This document shows, in pieces, positions 53,201 to 64,000 of a stretch of 64,000 bases of DNA. Position numbers and translations under genes: made by a program. The stretch is from NCBI RefSeq assembly GCF_018691265.1, contig NW_024881300.1, positions 1,135,046 to 1,199,045 of the forward strand, given 5' to 3'. Numbering within the stretch: the stretch's first letter is position 1; each line of letters starts with the position of its first letter. The notes under the pieces were generated by a model. The model searched no databases. It was not told where the DNA came from and saw only the letters and a program-made list of their open reading frames with translations. This DNA comes from Tyto alba (Eukaryota; Chordata; Aves; Strigiformes; Tytonidae).

Positions 53201-56200
53201 TGCAATTTAAATCTGTATATTTCAAAATATATAAATTTTTATTTACTTCTGCCAATAAAACTTTCCCTGGAAAAGAGATGGAAAGAGCCAAAATGGTGAT
53301 TGTACTTCTAAATTAAAATTTCACTCTTAAAGATACAAAAGATCTCAGTGCATTGACTCAGCCAGGAAGCATTATATATTGTCACTGGGCAGAAATAATC
53401 CAAAAAGCTACACGAAAAGTTATTTCACAGGAGTGACAATATTTGACTAACCTAAATTCAAACAAAGGGACCTCTTAAAGAGGCTGTTCTAAATGTTACA
53501 CCATCATACAAGTAGAGGAATACACTGATGGCTGCATTTAGTTTGTCCCCAGAAGGGGAATCCACCCATATCACAAGTAATTCTTCAAGTAAAAAGATGT
53601 TTCTTCAGAGCAAACATAATACGCAGAGAGCCTGCCAAAAAGTACATGTAAGAAACGTTTTTTGGCTAGTCTAAAGCCACTCTGAGAGAGCAACCCACAA
53701 AAATCCTCATGAACTCAGCGGAAAAACTTAAGAACAGACCTGCCCTTTGACAGCAAGTAGCTGATGCTGAAAACCCAGCATTTGCATCTATTCGGCTTTT
53801 CAAGCACAGGAATGAAGGACCCATTGGGTAGAACAGAGGACAACATAGCAACACAACTGATACTTTATATTCTTCAATTCCAAGGATCCCAGGAGCAGAG
53901 CATCTCCTTTTGAATGCCTGGAAAGCACCCAGCACCTGGGAGGCATTGCTATATGCAAAATAAAGGTGGGGCAGAAAAAAGGAGAAAGCAATTAATCTCC
54001 ATGGTTGTAACTGGACCAGGACAGTACACTTTGAACAAAGGAGGTGGCATTTCTTTACCCAAAAAGCTACAAGACTTTCTCCAAGAAACTTAAAAAGAGT
54101 ACTCATCTCAAATGTTAGTTCTGACAATTAGCAGAGCAGATTTATTAAGGCTCTGCCATGAAAAGAAAGATGTTATGGCTCCCCTTTATTTATTTCTTAA
54201 CCTGTTGAAAGATACCAAGTCATGATGGTGAAACAATCCATGCTGCTCTTCTTCCAACTGCCTGTGAAGTTTACCTAGAAGGCAAACAAAATTCATCCCA
54301 TCTGAAAGCTCGGGAAACGAAGATGTAAAAAAGTACATCATTTAGCATTGGTTGGCTATCTAATGGTCACAAGCATAGAACTCTTCTTTGCTCTGCCAGT
54401 AATACCCTGACGCAGGAGTCTCTCCTTAGAGCACGCTTTACTACATATGCTGAGGTACACCGAGGTCCAAACTTAAAGAGTTAACAACAAGAGACATTAA
54501 ATTATTTGCTTTGTAGGCCATGACTTCCATTAAAGCTGTCAATCTGGGCTTTTATTACATGGCTCAGCCAAGACCAAGCAACCCAGCCGAACCACAAGTT
54601 AAACGTTCCTCTCTTCCAGAGGTGAGTTTGTGATTCAATGGCTTACTGCATCCTGCATTTTTTTTCTAATAACCACACCTATATGGTAGGAATCCTGTCC
54701 TCCCAGCTATCACGCACCCCACTCTTTCAACATACACAGTTAAGTCTAAGATACCCAAGCTAAATTATTAAGTTAGAGATGAATAATACACCCCATCATG
54801 CTGGTGGCATTTCAGACTTTCATAGTCTCTTGTGCAAAGCTCTGAACGATCATTCTTCTTGTCTGAGGTGGGCCCTGACTTCATGCCAGGTTTAAAGAGT
54901 GGTGAGAAATGATAACCCATATCAATTTACCACCTGAAACCACATTGCTGCAGTTATGGTGGGGGAAGAGGCATGTTATTTTAAGGCAGTGAAAAAACAA
55001 GTTACATCTGTTTAAAAAAATTACCTTTGGTACATAAAATACTGGATTCCAACTGTGTCCGACTCCTCAGTCTAACAATAAATATTTTGGAACTACTTCA
55101 CCATGGAATATAATGAATCTCTAAAGTGGAAGTGGTTCTGGTTTTATTCGTGGATGCTGTGCTGTTCTGTAACAGTGCTTCAGAAATAGCACTGACAGGC
55201 TCCAGAAAGAATCCCAATTCCCCAAGCTGAGGTCAGTAAAGACAAATAATGCAAGGCTGAAAAGAAGCAGATAAAGGCAAGAAAATAAAATTCTTAAGAA
55301 CTCATTAAAAACACCTACAAGTATTACGAGGCATGGAGGAGTCCACAGCACATCAGCCCTTAGAAAGGCAGAGCTCTAAAAGCCAAAGAGCGTGGAAGAG
55401 AAAGTGAGTGAGCAGAACAAAATTAAGAGGCAGCAATCTGGTAACATAACACATCTTCTCAGTCTGTTTAAGAGTAAATACAAAACTACAGAGGAGGAGT
55501 AAAAAAAATACTTCTGCTAGATCAAAGTATCAGATTCACAGCTCCCTTCCAAATTTAGGATCATATTCAACTGCTCAGCTGTAAGATGGGTCAAATCTGT
55601 GCCTTTTCTGCATTACCTTGAATAAGGGAAAAGACTGATGATGTAGCTTAGCAATATATGTAGGGAAGACATAAAATACAGATCAGAGATGAAGACTTGA
55701 CTTTGGCACCATTTAAGAAAGAAAAGGCATAACACAAGCCTCGCCAGGCTAAAATCACTGCTAAGATCTGACCAGAATAACCAACTTCATCTGCTGCCCC
55801 AAACCCCATCACATCCAACAGGACACCAAACACTGCAATATACAGTGGCCAGAACCAACTGTATCTGAAGCTAAGGTGTCCCATCAACTTAGTCTTCCAA
55901 CTTTAGATTTTTCACCCTTGACAGCTGACTTAGAAAACAAGTCAGCTGGTATTCAACAAAGTTCACATAAACTACATCAGTGGCAAATGGTGCATTCAGT
56001 CTGGGAACAGCAGAAAACATTACTGATATTAATTCTCTGACTATTTATTCTAGTTACACCCAATAAGTAGAATTTTTGTTCAGTTTGTCCTGCTGATTCA
56101 TAAACCTCACTTCCAAATGCACTGTTGAGAGTTGCTGAAAGTTTTTATCCAATAGAGTAAGGAAGTTAACAGGTTTCCACAACTGAATGGACTTAAGATT

Positions 56201-57514
56201 GTTTGACTGCCAGTCTAAGCAACAGGCCATTTTTCCTAGCATGAATGAAGCCTAGAAAACAGTAGACAGTCACTAGAGGTATCGCAAATATCTGACAGAA
56301 AGGCACCCAAAAGATGGCAAGTCATATAAAGACAACAAGTTTCACACTCTTTGAAGACTGATCTTGTATTTCAGTCCATCATAACATAGTCAGCTTCAAA
56401 CAGCATCTTGAGTTCCTGTTTTCTCCACTAAAAAACAGAGGGAACAAAATAAATGCAGTACCCACATCAGAAGAAAACACTCTGCTGCCAGGTAGCTGGT
56501 TCTCTTAAGAGGTATTCTGCCATCCTTACAGGCTAATTTGCTCTGTTTTAGGCTTCAATGAGGAAATGGATGGTAACAATTCTTATGAAGGGAGGATTTA
56601 GCTGCTAACGGAAGTTTTCATGAAATTACAGAAAGAAGTAACTGCAATATTTACATAAAATCTATTTTTTAAAATTATGCAGAAAACTTATTCTAGAAAA
56701 AGTAACACAGGAAGTTTTGCTAGATGTATTTATGAAATAAGAATGTTTTCTCTTTAAAACCGTGACAGATAGCCAGAGTTAGGGTGAGCGCTGGGAAAGC
56801 AACACACACTGAATTCACAGATCTTTACATGCTGACATCTCCACAACAAGGAACAAAGGCTCGATGTGGAGAACATCAATACAAAGAACTTGTTTACAAG
56901 AAGGAAGATTTTATCTCTAGGATTGAAACTGTAATGTGGAAACAGAGATCCAGTCTTATATCACAGGTACAACGTAAGCCCCATTCCTAGAAAAGCAGTT
57001 TGGAAAATAAATCTGGCAGTGTAACGCAGTCAACACAATTCAGCTTTACAGGGCCAGTGGCAGAGCTGAAGAAAAAGTCAAACTTCACAGTAGATGAGCT
57101 ACTAAATAATTTATCATCATGCCAGAGCTTCACAAGTGAAGGAAAAGTTTTCCCTCTGTAAAAAAGTTATGCAACTTGTACAATTTAATTATTAAACAGA
57201 GAATTGCTTAAATCTCAAGTCCAGAACATTTAAACAACCAGTTCCCACTATTCTGTGATTTGAGTTATTAACTGTAAATATAGTCTGACAAACTGAAGTA
57301 TAATAATGTTTTATACATATTCTAAAGATGTTCAGTTGATTTTTGCTAGAGTTTATTTTTGCTATATCCCTACCTTTTTCCATAATAGATATTCAGAAAT
57401 AGCAGGAGGAAGGTGAGGAGAAAAAAATAAAAAAAATAACACACCACCTCAAAAACCTTTTCCTGAAATTTTTCTTCTTTACTGTGCAAAATCTCACTAC
57501 TCTAACTTGGAGGG

Positions 57515-57542
57515 AAAAAAAAAAAAAAAAAAAAAAAAAAAA
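57515..57542. repeat. 28-base A-run
   Basis: Longest uninterrupted homopolymer in the window; its length may be unreliable in an assembly. Confidence 0.95.
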
Positions 57543-58129
57543 CCACCAAAAAACAAAACCAGAAAGAACTAAGTTCTCAGCCCGACACTTAGACCTCAGA
57601 CACAGACCTAAATGCTCACATCGCCATCACTACTTCTACTTTGTTTCCTAATTTCACAAATTATTTTAATGAGAAATTGATATTCTACCACCATTGCAAT
57701 GGATAGGCCCACGATATTGCTGTAAAGCATTGAGTTTTACTTTCCACTTCATTGATTAAAAAAAAAAGACAATTAAAAAGCAGTTACCAACTGCAAATCA
57801 GATACTCCAATATCACAACTTGTTTTAGAGTGAAAAAGCTGCTCTCGGTATTACTCCCTTTTGCAAGAGTTTATCAGAATGACAAAAACTAACAACTCAT
57901 ATGAGATGTCATCAATTGATGTGAAACCTCCACAGAAAATGTGTCTCTACACTTCAGAGCACCAAAGCTCAATCAGTCAGTAGCTGAGCGAGCAAGACTT
58001 GCTTGGGCAAGACTGACTGCAAACGCGAGCAAGGTGAGAACTGTTTACTGAATCTACTTGGGGGGATTTATTTATGTGTTGGTTTGTTCAAATTAATGTC
58101 TGTGGAACAGCATAATTTCAAGTAAGCAG

Positions 58130-58153
58130 ACATACCTGCAAACAGAAGAACAA
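58130..58153 (-). promoter_or_regulatory. Candidate recursive splice site, CAG|GTATGT
   Basis: On the host strand TTGTTCTTCTGTTTGCAG is directly followed by GTATGT, a strong acceptor joined to a good donor, in the upstream intron. Confidence 0.28.
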
Positions 58154-59780
58154 CTCCCTCTCTGTGCTGGTTTTGGATTCTGAGAAACCAGGATGGAAAA
58201 AATAAAAAGGGGGAAGAAATCAATTATTTACAGGCTTATCAGATACAAATAAAGGATCACACAGCACGTGCAGACGCTAGAAATCCTCACTTCCCACAGA
58301 ATATCCCTTTGCCTTCCCTACAGCAACATCCAGACACGCGTGACATTATAAGGTGTCCACAGCATAACCGGCTGATGGCTGCACACAGACAACTGAGCCA
58401 TTAAAGCCACCGACGTCAGAGCGCTTCATGGACAGGCCTTCTCTCAGCATCTGGAAACCATCAGAGCACACGAGTGAAAGGCTTTCCAAAGAGCGATCAC
58501 ACTCACCATATGCTGAAGAGTAATGGAAAGTTGGCAAGGAGAAATGTAAGCAAGGAAGAGAGGGGCAGATTACTTGTTACTAATGTAAAGACTGCTAAAC
58601 AACCAATACATCTGACCTTTATTTTTCAGTCAGAGAGAAACTAAGCTATTTTTAAGTCTGGGATATAGTGCGCTTGTGTATGAAAGCTAAAGGAAAATTT
58701 TAAATAAACTACGGTATGGACTAAGCTAGATTAGCTCTTCAGGCGCTCTCCTCAAAGCACATTTGCCTCCCTCTCAGACAAATGCCCACAACCTAAGCTA
58801 CCGCTGACCAACATCTCTGGACAACAGGCTGCCCATCTCCAAAGCCACCGTGAAACTGTGCTGGGAGAAGGATACCAACACATTCTGTCGCCCATGTCTT
58901 CCCACCCTCCCTCTTCTGCCCTTCTGGGTCTCACCTTCACCACTCAGTGCACAGAAAGCACTGTATCAAGGACTGATCCAGCAAAAAGACAGTTAATATG
59001 ATCCAACTCATTACACAGTGGCACAAAGGAAAGGGTTTAAAAAACCCAAACCCATGGCAAGAAGAAAAGGTAGACTGGCTCTTTCAACAGCCTTCCTGAG
59101 ATGGCTCAAAGTCCTCATGAAACTGCCTGGCTCCCCCGACACAGAGGGCTGTGCCACTTGGCACCTCCTCTGCCCACAGACCACACTTGCTCTGTTTGCA
59201 CAGAGTGTGCAGAGCCACTGTGGGCAGGCAGAGGAGAGGTCAGACCTGCTGCAGAATGCCAGCACTCCAAAGTATCTGCAAGTAAGCCGCTATCCAAAAC
59301 CAAACAATTACAAGGAAAGACAGCTGTCGAGAGCAAACTGCCATTGCAAAGGCAATCCACAGGCTGCTGGACTGTCTTCTCCAAGAGCAGCTCAGAAACG
59401 GAGAAGAGGTTGCAGGACAGGTGACTTTTGTTAGAATCAGGAATACATGCACAATCAGGGCCAGCCTCTGGTACATCCTCCCCAGCCACACTCCATCACA
59501 ACCCACCGCGTGGCTGGGCGAGGTAAAACAGGTCAAGAAACTGAAATGGCAGTCAGAAACAAGCACTAGCACCCATGAGACAATTCACCTTGCACCAGCA
59601 TAAAGAGGACAACAAAGATGAACTGTCCTCCTGAGTCACAACAGCCTGTAAGTTGTGGGTTGACTGCCTTACCCTGATGAGTCTTACACTGTTCCTGTTT
59701 ACCAAGCAGAGATCATCTAATGGGGAAACAGAAGCTGTGAGATGTGCTGACAAATCAACAGCGAATAGAAACACGTATTT

Positions 59781-59804
59781 GAGAGAGAGAGAGAGAGAGA
59801 GGGG
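59781..59804. repeat. (GA)n dinucleotide microsatellite
   Basis: About ten GA units ending in GGGG. Confidence 0.95.
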
Positions 59805-59954
59805 ATAAGAGTATGGTGTTTCAAATATAGTTAAGGTTGAACTGTTATAAACACCACCATGATAAAAGCATGAGTTATTTCTGGCAGCTCAGAAACATAA
59901 GACTCGCATACATTTCTGCCAGTCTGCTCATCTGAGGAATGCTGGAAGCAAGCC

Positions 59955-60245
59955 ATACACAGAACCATGGAGAGGTTTGGACTGGAAAGGACCCTGGGAC
60001 CTTCCCTTCTTCATCCTTCTGCCCAAAGCACAAGTAACTCTGAAAGTTGTATCAGGCAGTCTGAGGCCTTGCCCAGGCAAATTTGAAGATGGAGATGACA
60101 CAGCCCCTCCGGGCATCCTGTTCTGGTGCTTAACCATTTTTACACCGAAAATACTTTCTTATTTCCAGCTGACACTTCCCTTGCCACAACTTGCGACCCA
60201 CTGCCTCTTGTCCTTCTGTTCCAGGTGACGACACTCAGGAGACAC
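59955..60245 (-). mobile_element. CR1 LINE 3' fragment
   Basis: The plus-strand blocks GAGGTTTGGACTGGAAAGGA, GGCATCCTGTTCTGGTGCTT, AACCATTTTTACACCGAAAA, CACTTCCCTTGCCACAACTT and GCGACCCACTGCCTCTTGTC match the reverse complement of a CR1 3' UTR. Same orientation as the host gene. Confidence 0.75.
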
Positions 60246-60433
60246 ACACACACAATGGCTCAGGAATTAAGTACCCAGCAAGTCTTAAGACAAAACTGTT
60301 CAACAGTACTTTGAATGGAACTGAATTAGGGTTGTTGCAATCCTACCCTTCCCCCTCCCAAGTCAGCCCACCCCTTTTATTGACTCGCCTTCAACCCACA
60401 TCAGGGTGAAGCCTGAAAAGTAGTCCTCAACTT

Positions 60434-60454
60434 AAAAAAAAAAAAAAAAAAAAA
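60434..60454. repeat. 21-base A-run
   Basis: Uninterrupted A homopolymer about 190 bases to the right of the CR1 piece at 59955-60245. Confidence 0.95.
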
Positions 60455-61486
60455 GCTATTTCTGACAGTGACATCAATAGATTAAATCATCATATTATTT
60501 TGATGTGGCCAGCTTTCAACCAGTTATCTGCTTGAACCAGCTCACCATAGGACTGGGTAGCAGATTAGTCAGCATGAGGGAAGTCACAGAAACATACGGC
60601 AAATGAAAAGGCAGAATCCCAGAGTCTTGACTTATATCATCCTAAAGTGTCATGGAACCACTCCCTGTGTGTTCAGCACAGACAAGGAGGTAAGAAGAAG
60701 GCTGAAACTAGAGACTTTAAGCTAAATTCTCCTCTACTCTCTGAGGATAAGAACCATCTCCCCAAACAAAGATTTGCATAAACAACAGATCAATCTACTG
60801 ATGGACCTGATTTGTCATATGTTACCCTAACCTCCTTTTCAAAACAGTTTTTCAGTGGTAGCCTGGCAGCCTTCCCTCTCCCAGAAGAAAACAACAAAAC
60901 AAACACACAGACACAACAAAAACAACCACTCATGCACCACCAAAAAAAACCCAAAACACACAAAAGCCAACTCAAGTAAATAAACACAGCCTCTTATCAA
61001 TAAAGACTAAAACCACCAGGATAATAAATGACCGCAATCCAGCTAAAAGTAAGTCTCAGTCATCTTTCTTTACCTCAGAGGACTGCGGTTATATCTCAGC
61101 GCATGAGCAGTGGAAGATCCAAAGCTAAGAAAAGCTGATATATCTTAAAAGTTGAAGTGCCCCAAATGGACTTTTTGCATACTGTACTTGTTTTGAAATA
61201 TCTGGTAAACTAAGCTAGATTTTACCAATGCTGAGGCAGAAAAGACTAGTGATGCTGAAGGGAGAGTTTCCATAAGGCATCTCATTCGCTTCTGTAACAA
61301 AAAAGCACCTTTACGGGTCAGGTGCATTAAAGGGCAGGGGAGAAAGTCAATGCAAAAGGGGAAGCTTTTCTGCCAGCTACTGGTACAGTGCCATGGCAGT
61401 CTAAAGCAACTTGTGTCTCTGCTGCTGCAGACCCTCCCTCTTCCCTTGCACTGGCACTGGGGTTTGCAAAACTGAGCAGAGAAGTT

Positions 61487-61513
61487 ACCCACCTGAAAAA
61501 TGAAGGGAGGTGA
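61487..61513 (-). promoter_or_regulatory. Candidate recursive splice site, CAG|GTGGGT
   Basis: On the host strand CCTCCCTTCATTTTTCAG is directly followed by GTGGGTAAC. The acceptor looks excellent and the donor moderate. It is in the upstream intron. Confidence 0.25.
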
Positions 61514-64000
61514 GGGTGTGTGTTTCTACTGCTAGGATACAATGTGGTGGGAGGAAGCAAAGGAGAGAAGCACAACATACTGGATTTAAATCCTTAGGCC
61601 CGTGAAAATAACAGAAGGGAGAAGTTAAAAAAGGTGGTAGCGATACCTCAGTTGTCTCTAGCTCAGGTTTCTCCACCACAGTGACAACCACCAACCCAGA
61701 ACAGGCACTGTCTGATGCCAATTCAAGAACTCTCTTATCACACCATATCATATACAGGCAACACTTCTTGTCAGGCTGCAAAAAAGCATCATGTGAGCTC
61801 CAGGACTCTCACATCTCCAGTAAAAAACACTGGGAGTTTCTATCCCATTTCTTACCTGCAATCTTAGTTTCCGTCCTTCATTAGCAACTGTCAGCATCTA
61901 ACCAGGGTGTAGAACACCCGACTAACAATTATTAGCACAGAAAGATTATAGTTTTGAGCTACTAAGAAAAATCACAACTCTTCAAAGCATACTTCCTGAA
62001 ATTTGTTCCACCAAAGTATTTTTTGAGTAAGATTTGCTTCAAAACCCAATTGCTCATATTTTAAACCTAAATGTGAAAAGCTATCACAAACTCCAGCAGG
62101 ACAGACACAGTGAATAACGTCACACGGTCCTTACCTCACTACTCCACACAGCATAAACAACAAGCTACAGAGCAGAGACCTTACACCTTAAGTACCTCTT
62201 CTGGAAAGGAGCTCAGAAATATTCCTCTTCTTCTCCACTTGCTAAAGGCCTTCCCACAGAGTTCCTATGGGCAATGTTTTGCCACTTATGCCACTTGAAA
62301 ACTTCCTTTCATTCCCTCCAATCCCTTCTTTAGATTTCTGGACTTTTACTCTTTTAAACTGAAGCCATCACGATGTAAAACACAGGAGAGCTTCCTAAGA
62401 AGAGATGTCTCTGCCTCAGTTCACTGTTACAACATACCAACCCTCCAATGGGCAGACTTCAAATTATTAAAGATGAGACATACAAGAGTGCCTTCTTAAG
62501 TGACAGACGGGCAGCAGCTACAATATAAACTCACAATTACAAATCCCCAGCACCACAGTGTGAAAGATAAAAAGCGAAGCTTTCTTTACCAGAAAAAAAA
62601 AAAAAAAAAACAAAACACCAAAACAAAACAAAAAAAAAACCCCAAGGCACAGAAATGGCTGAGACATCAAACAAGCTCTCAAAGGCTCACCACTGTCCCA
62701 ACTTCAGATCACAGCTATTAACATCTCATGTTTGTATTGCTAGGAGGTTAATACACATAGTTCTGTATCTTTGAAAGTATTTCTGGAAAGTAATTGTGAT
62801 TCCAGAACAATAAAGACAACAATGGACTATTAATATAGAAAACTCTGATCTTGGGAAACAAGCAGCAAATTCCATTATCTCCCTGTAAGATTGATCTAGA
62901 ATGTGGTAAGGATTAAGTGCTGCTCAGTGACCTTTCATAATATGATTTCTTTGGAAAATTGTCTTGAAGTTCACTGCAAATTATTTCAATTTTAACAGTT
63001 ACATAAACTAATCAAATGCAGGATTTCAAAACAGACAAGCAGTTAATCACCAAGGCACTGAAATGAAAGAATGAAGATGGTATTTTCCCTGCTTTTGTAA
63101 AGCATTCAGCCCAGCATCCACCTCTGCACAGATAACCTAATAATTATTACAGGCCAAAATGCAGCACAATTCAAGATTCTTTGCAAATCCCTTTACAAAT
63201 AGGACACTTCTCAATTCAACAACGACAGCAAAAAACTACAACACTATGAAGTCATGACTTTAATTTGGTTTTTAGTAGGAATGTTTGTTGCCCTTCTCCA
63301 AGACCCTTAAACTGGCCACAGTTCAAATATTATTCTTGAAGGACTGGATTCATTAATTACACTCAGTAACTTCTGTGTGGTTTTCCCTTCTGGATAGTTG
63401 AATCTGCGATATTCATCCTTTAGCAATGAAAAACGCCAAACACATACACACACAGCAGGCTGATATCATTATAATGATTAAAAATTAAATCTACACTAGC
63501 AGTAGAAACCCAAGCCTTGTTAGAAATGCCCCTTTATTGCTTTCCCACATTCCCCAACAACCTGAATATTGCTTTAAAGGAACTCCACATACACCCTGGT
63601 TCAGTTTCATCTTGGATCAAAATACTGCCCCATACAGCAACCGCAAGACTGGATGAGATCCAGAACCCCCTGCCAGTTCAGTTCACTGAGGTGCCATCTA
63701 GTAAGGGATGGCTGCTTCTAATGCTACCAACAGGATTTGCTGCTTTTGCAGTTCTTCCACTTGCTACTGTTCAAAGTAGTATAGACCGATAGGGCAAAAC
63801 CAGCCTCAGCAACAGCCTACAGTATTAAATATTACCACAAAAGCCATGATCAGGTCAGGGAAACACGTTCTCATATTTAGCATTCTGATTCCAGCACAGT
63901 CTCCCAAGCTTCCACAGTTGTTATCTGTCATGATACTCTGTGGTGTAATCTATCCTGAGGTAATGACTTGAGTCCCAATTCAGGTCCTAGACTAGAGATG

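Larger units (their letters stand above)
41915..64000 (-). other. Upstream intron (partial, at least 22 kb)
   Basis: I searched this stretch for the exon that must precede YMGIG (encoding YYFEVKIVSKGRDG) and did not find it, so the whole stretch is treated as intron of the RANBP10-like gene. It contains an antisense CR1 of about 1.76 kb (48500-50262), smaller CR1 pieces (46740-47165 and 59955-60245), a possible ancient LINE remnant (43190-43540), a diverged tandem duplication (47698-47850), several A-runs and a (GA)n run. Candidate recursive splice sites are at 54274, 58135 and 61492. ORFs here of up to about 150 codons show no recognisable protein and fit chance expectation, apart from those within CR1. 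Confidence 0.8.

Noticed and set aside
53666..54127. 153-codon minus-strand ORF
   Set aside because: Same reasoning: no motif, no splice context, length within chance expectation.
59018..59489. Overlapping plus and minus ORFs of 107 to 138 codons
   Set aside because: They lie in a GC-richer patch where stops are rarer. Neither strand gives a recognisable protein.
61845..61870. GCAG|GTAAGA on the host strand
   Set aside because: The donor is reasonable but the preceding tract is purine-rich, so it is unlikely to work as an acceptor.

Overview
This window looks like nuclear DNA from a bird (or close sauropsid). It is AT-leaning, almost entirely intronic, and carries at least eleven pieces of CR1-type LINE in both orientations. 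It has no operons, no ribosome-binding-site architecture, no tRNA or rRNA gene, no CRISPR array and no CpG island that I can see.

The one real gene runs right to left (minus strand) through the whole window and is open at both ends. Four internal coding exons are supported by protein similarity, conserved splice sites and exact reading-phase continuity: 41862-41914 (53 nt), 18580-18747 (168 nt), 10090-10112 (23 nt) and 3539-3723 (185 nt). Every one is followed by a perfect GTAAGT donor. Joined, they give 429 nt (143 codons) of the central SPRY (B30.2) domain of a Ran-binding-protein-9/10 family member, up to the point where the LisH domain should begin. Paralogue-specific residues in the 3539-3723 exon ([25 protein letters not shown]) favour RANBP10 over RANBP9. 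Exon 1, the start of the SPRY domain, and the LisH, CTLH and CRA parts lie outside the window.

Layout in transcript order: more than 22 kb of upstream intron (41915-64000), which holds the largest CR1 copy (about 48500-50262, antisense) and two smaller ones; the 53-nt exon; a 23.1-kb intron (18748-41861) with four CR1 pieces; the 168-nt exon; an 8.5-kb intron (10113-18579) with two CR1 pieces and an unexplained 125-codon antisense ORF; a 23-nt microexon; a 6.4-kb intron (3724-10089) with one CR1 3' fragment and a diverged direct repeat; the 185-nt exon; and 3.5 kb of the next intron with another CR1 piece.

I found no self-contained novel system. The observations most worth checking concern splicing. 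One is the 23-nt frame-setting microexon inside the SPRY fold, whose skipping would create an early stop. The others are several AG|GT juxtaposed sites with pyrimidine tracts deep in the long introns, which resemble recursive-splicing ratchet points. The strongest is at 26760/26761.
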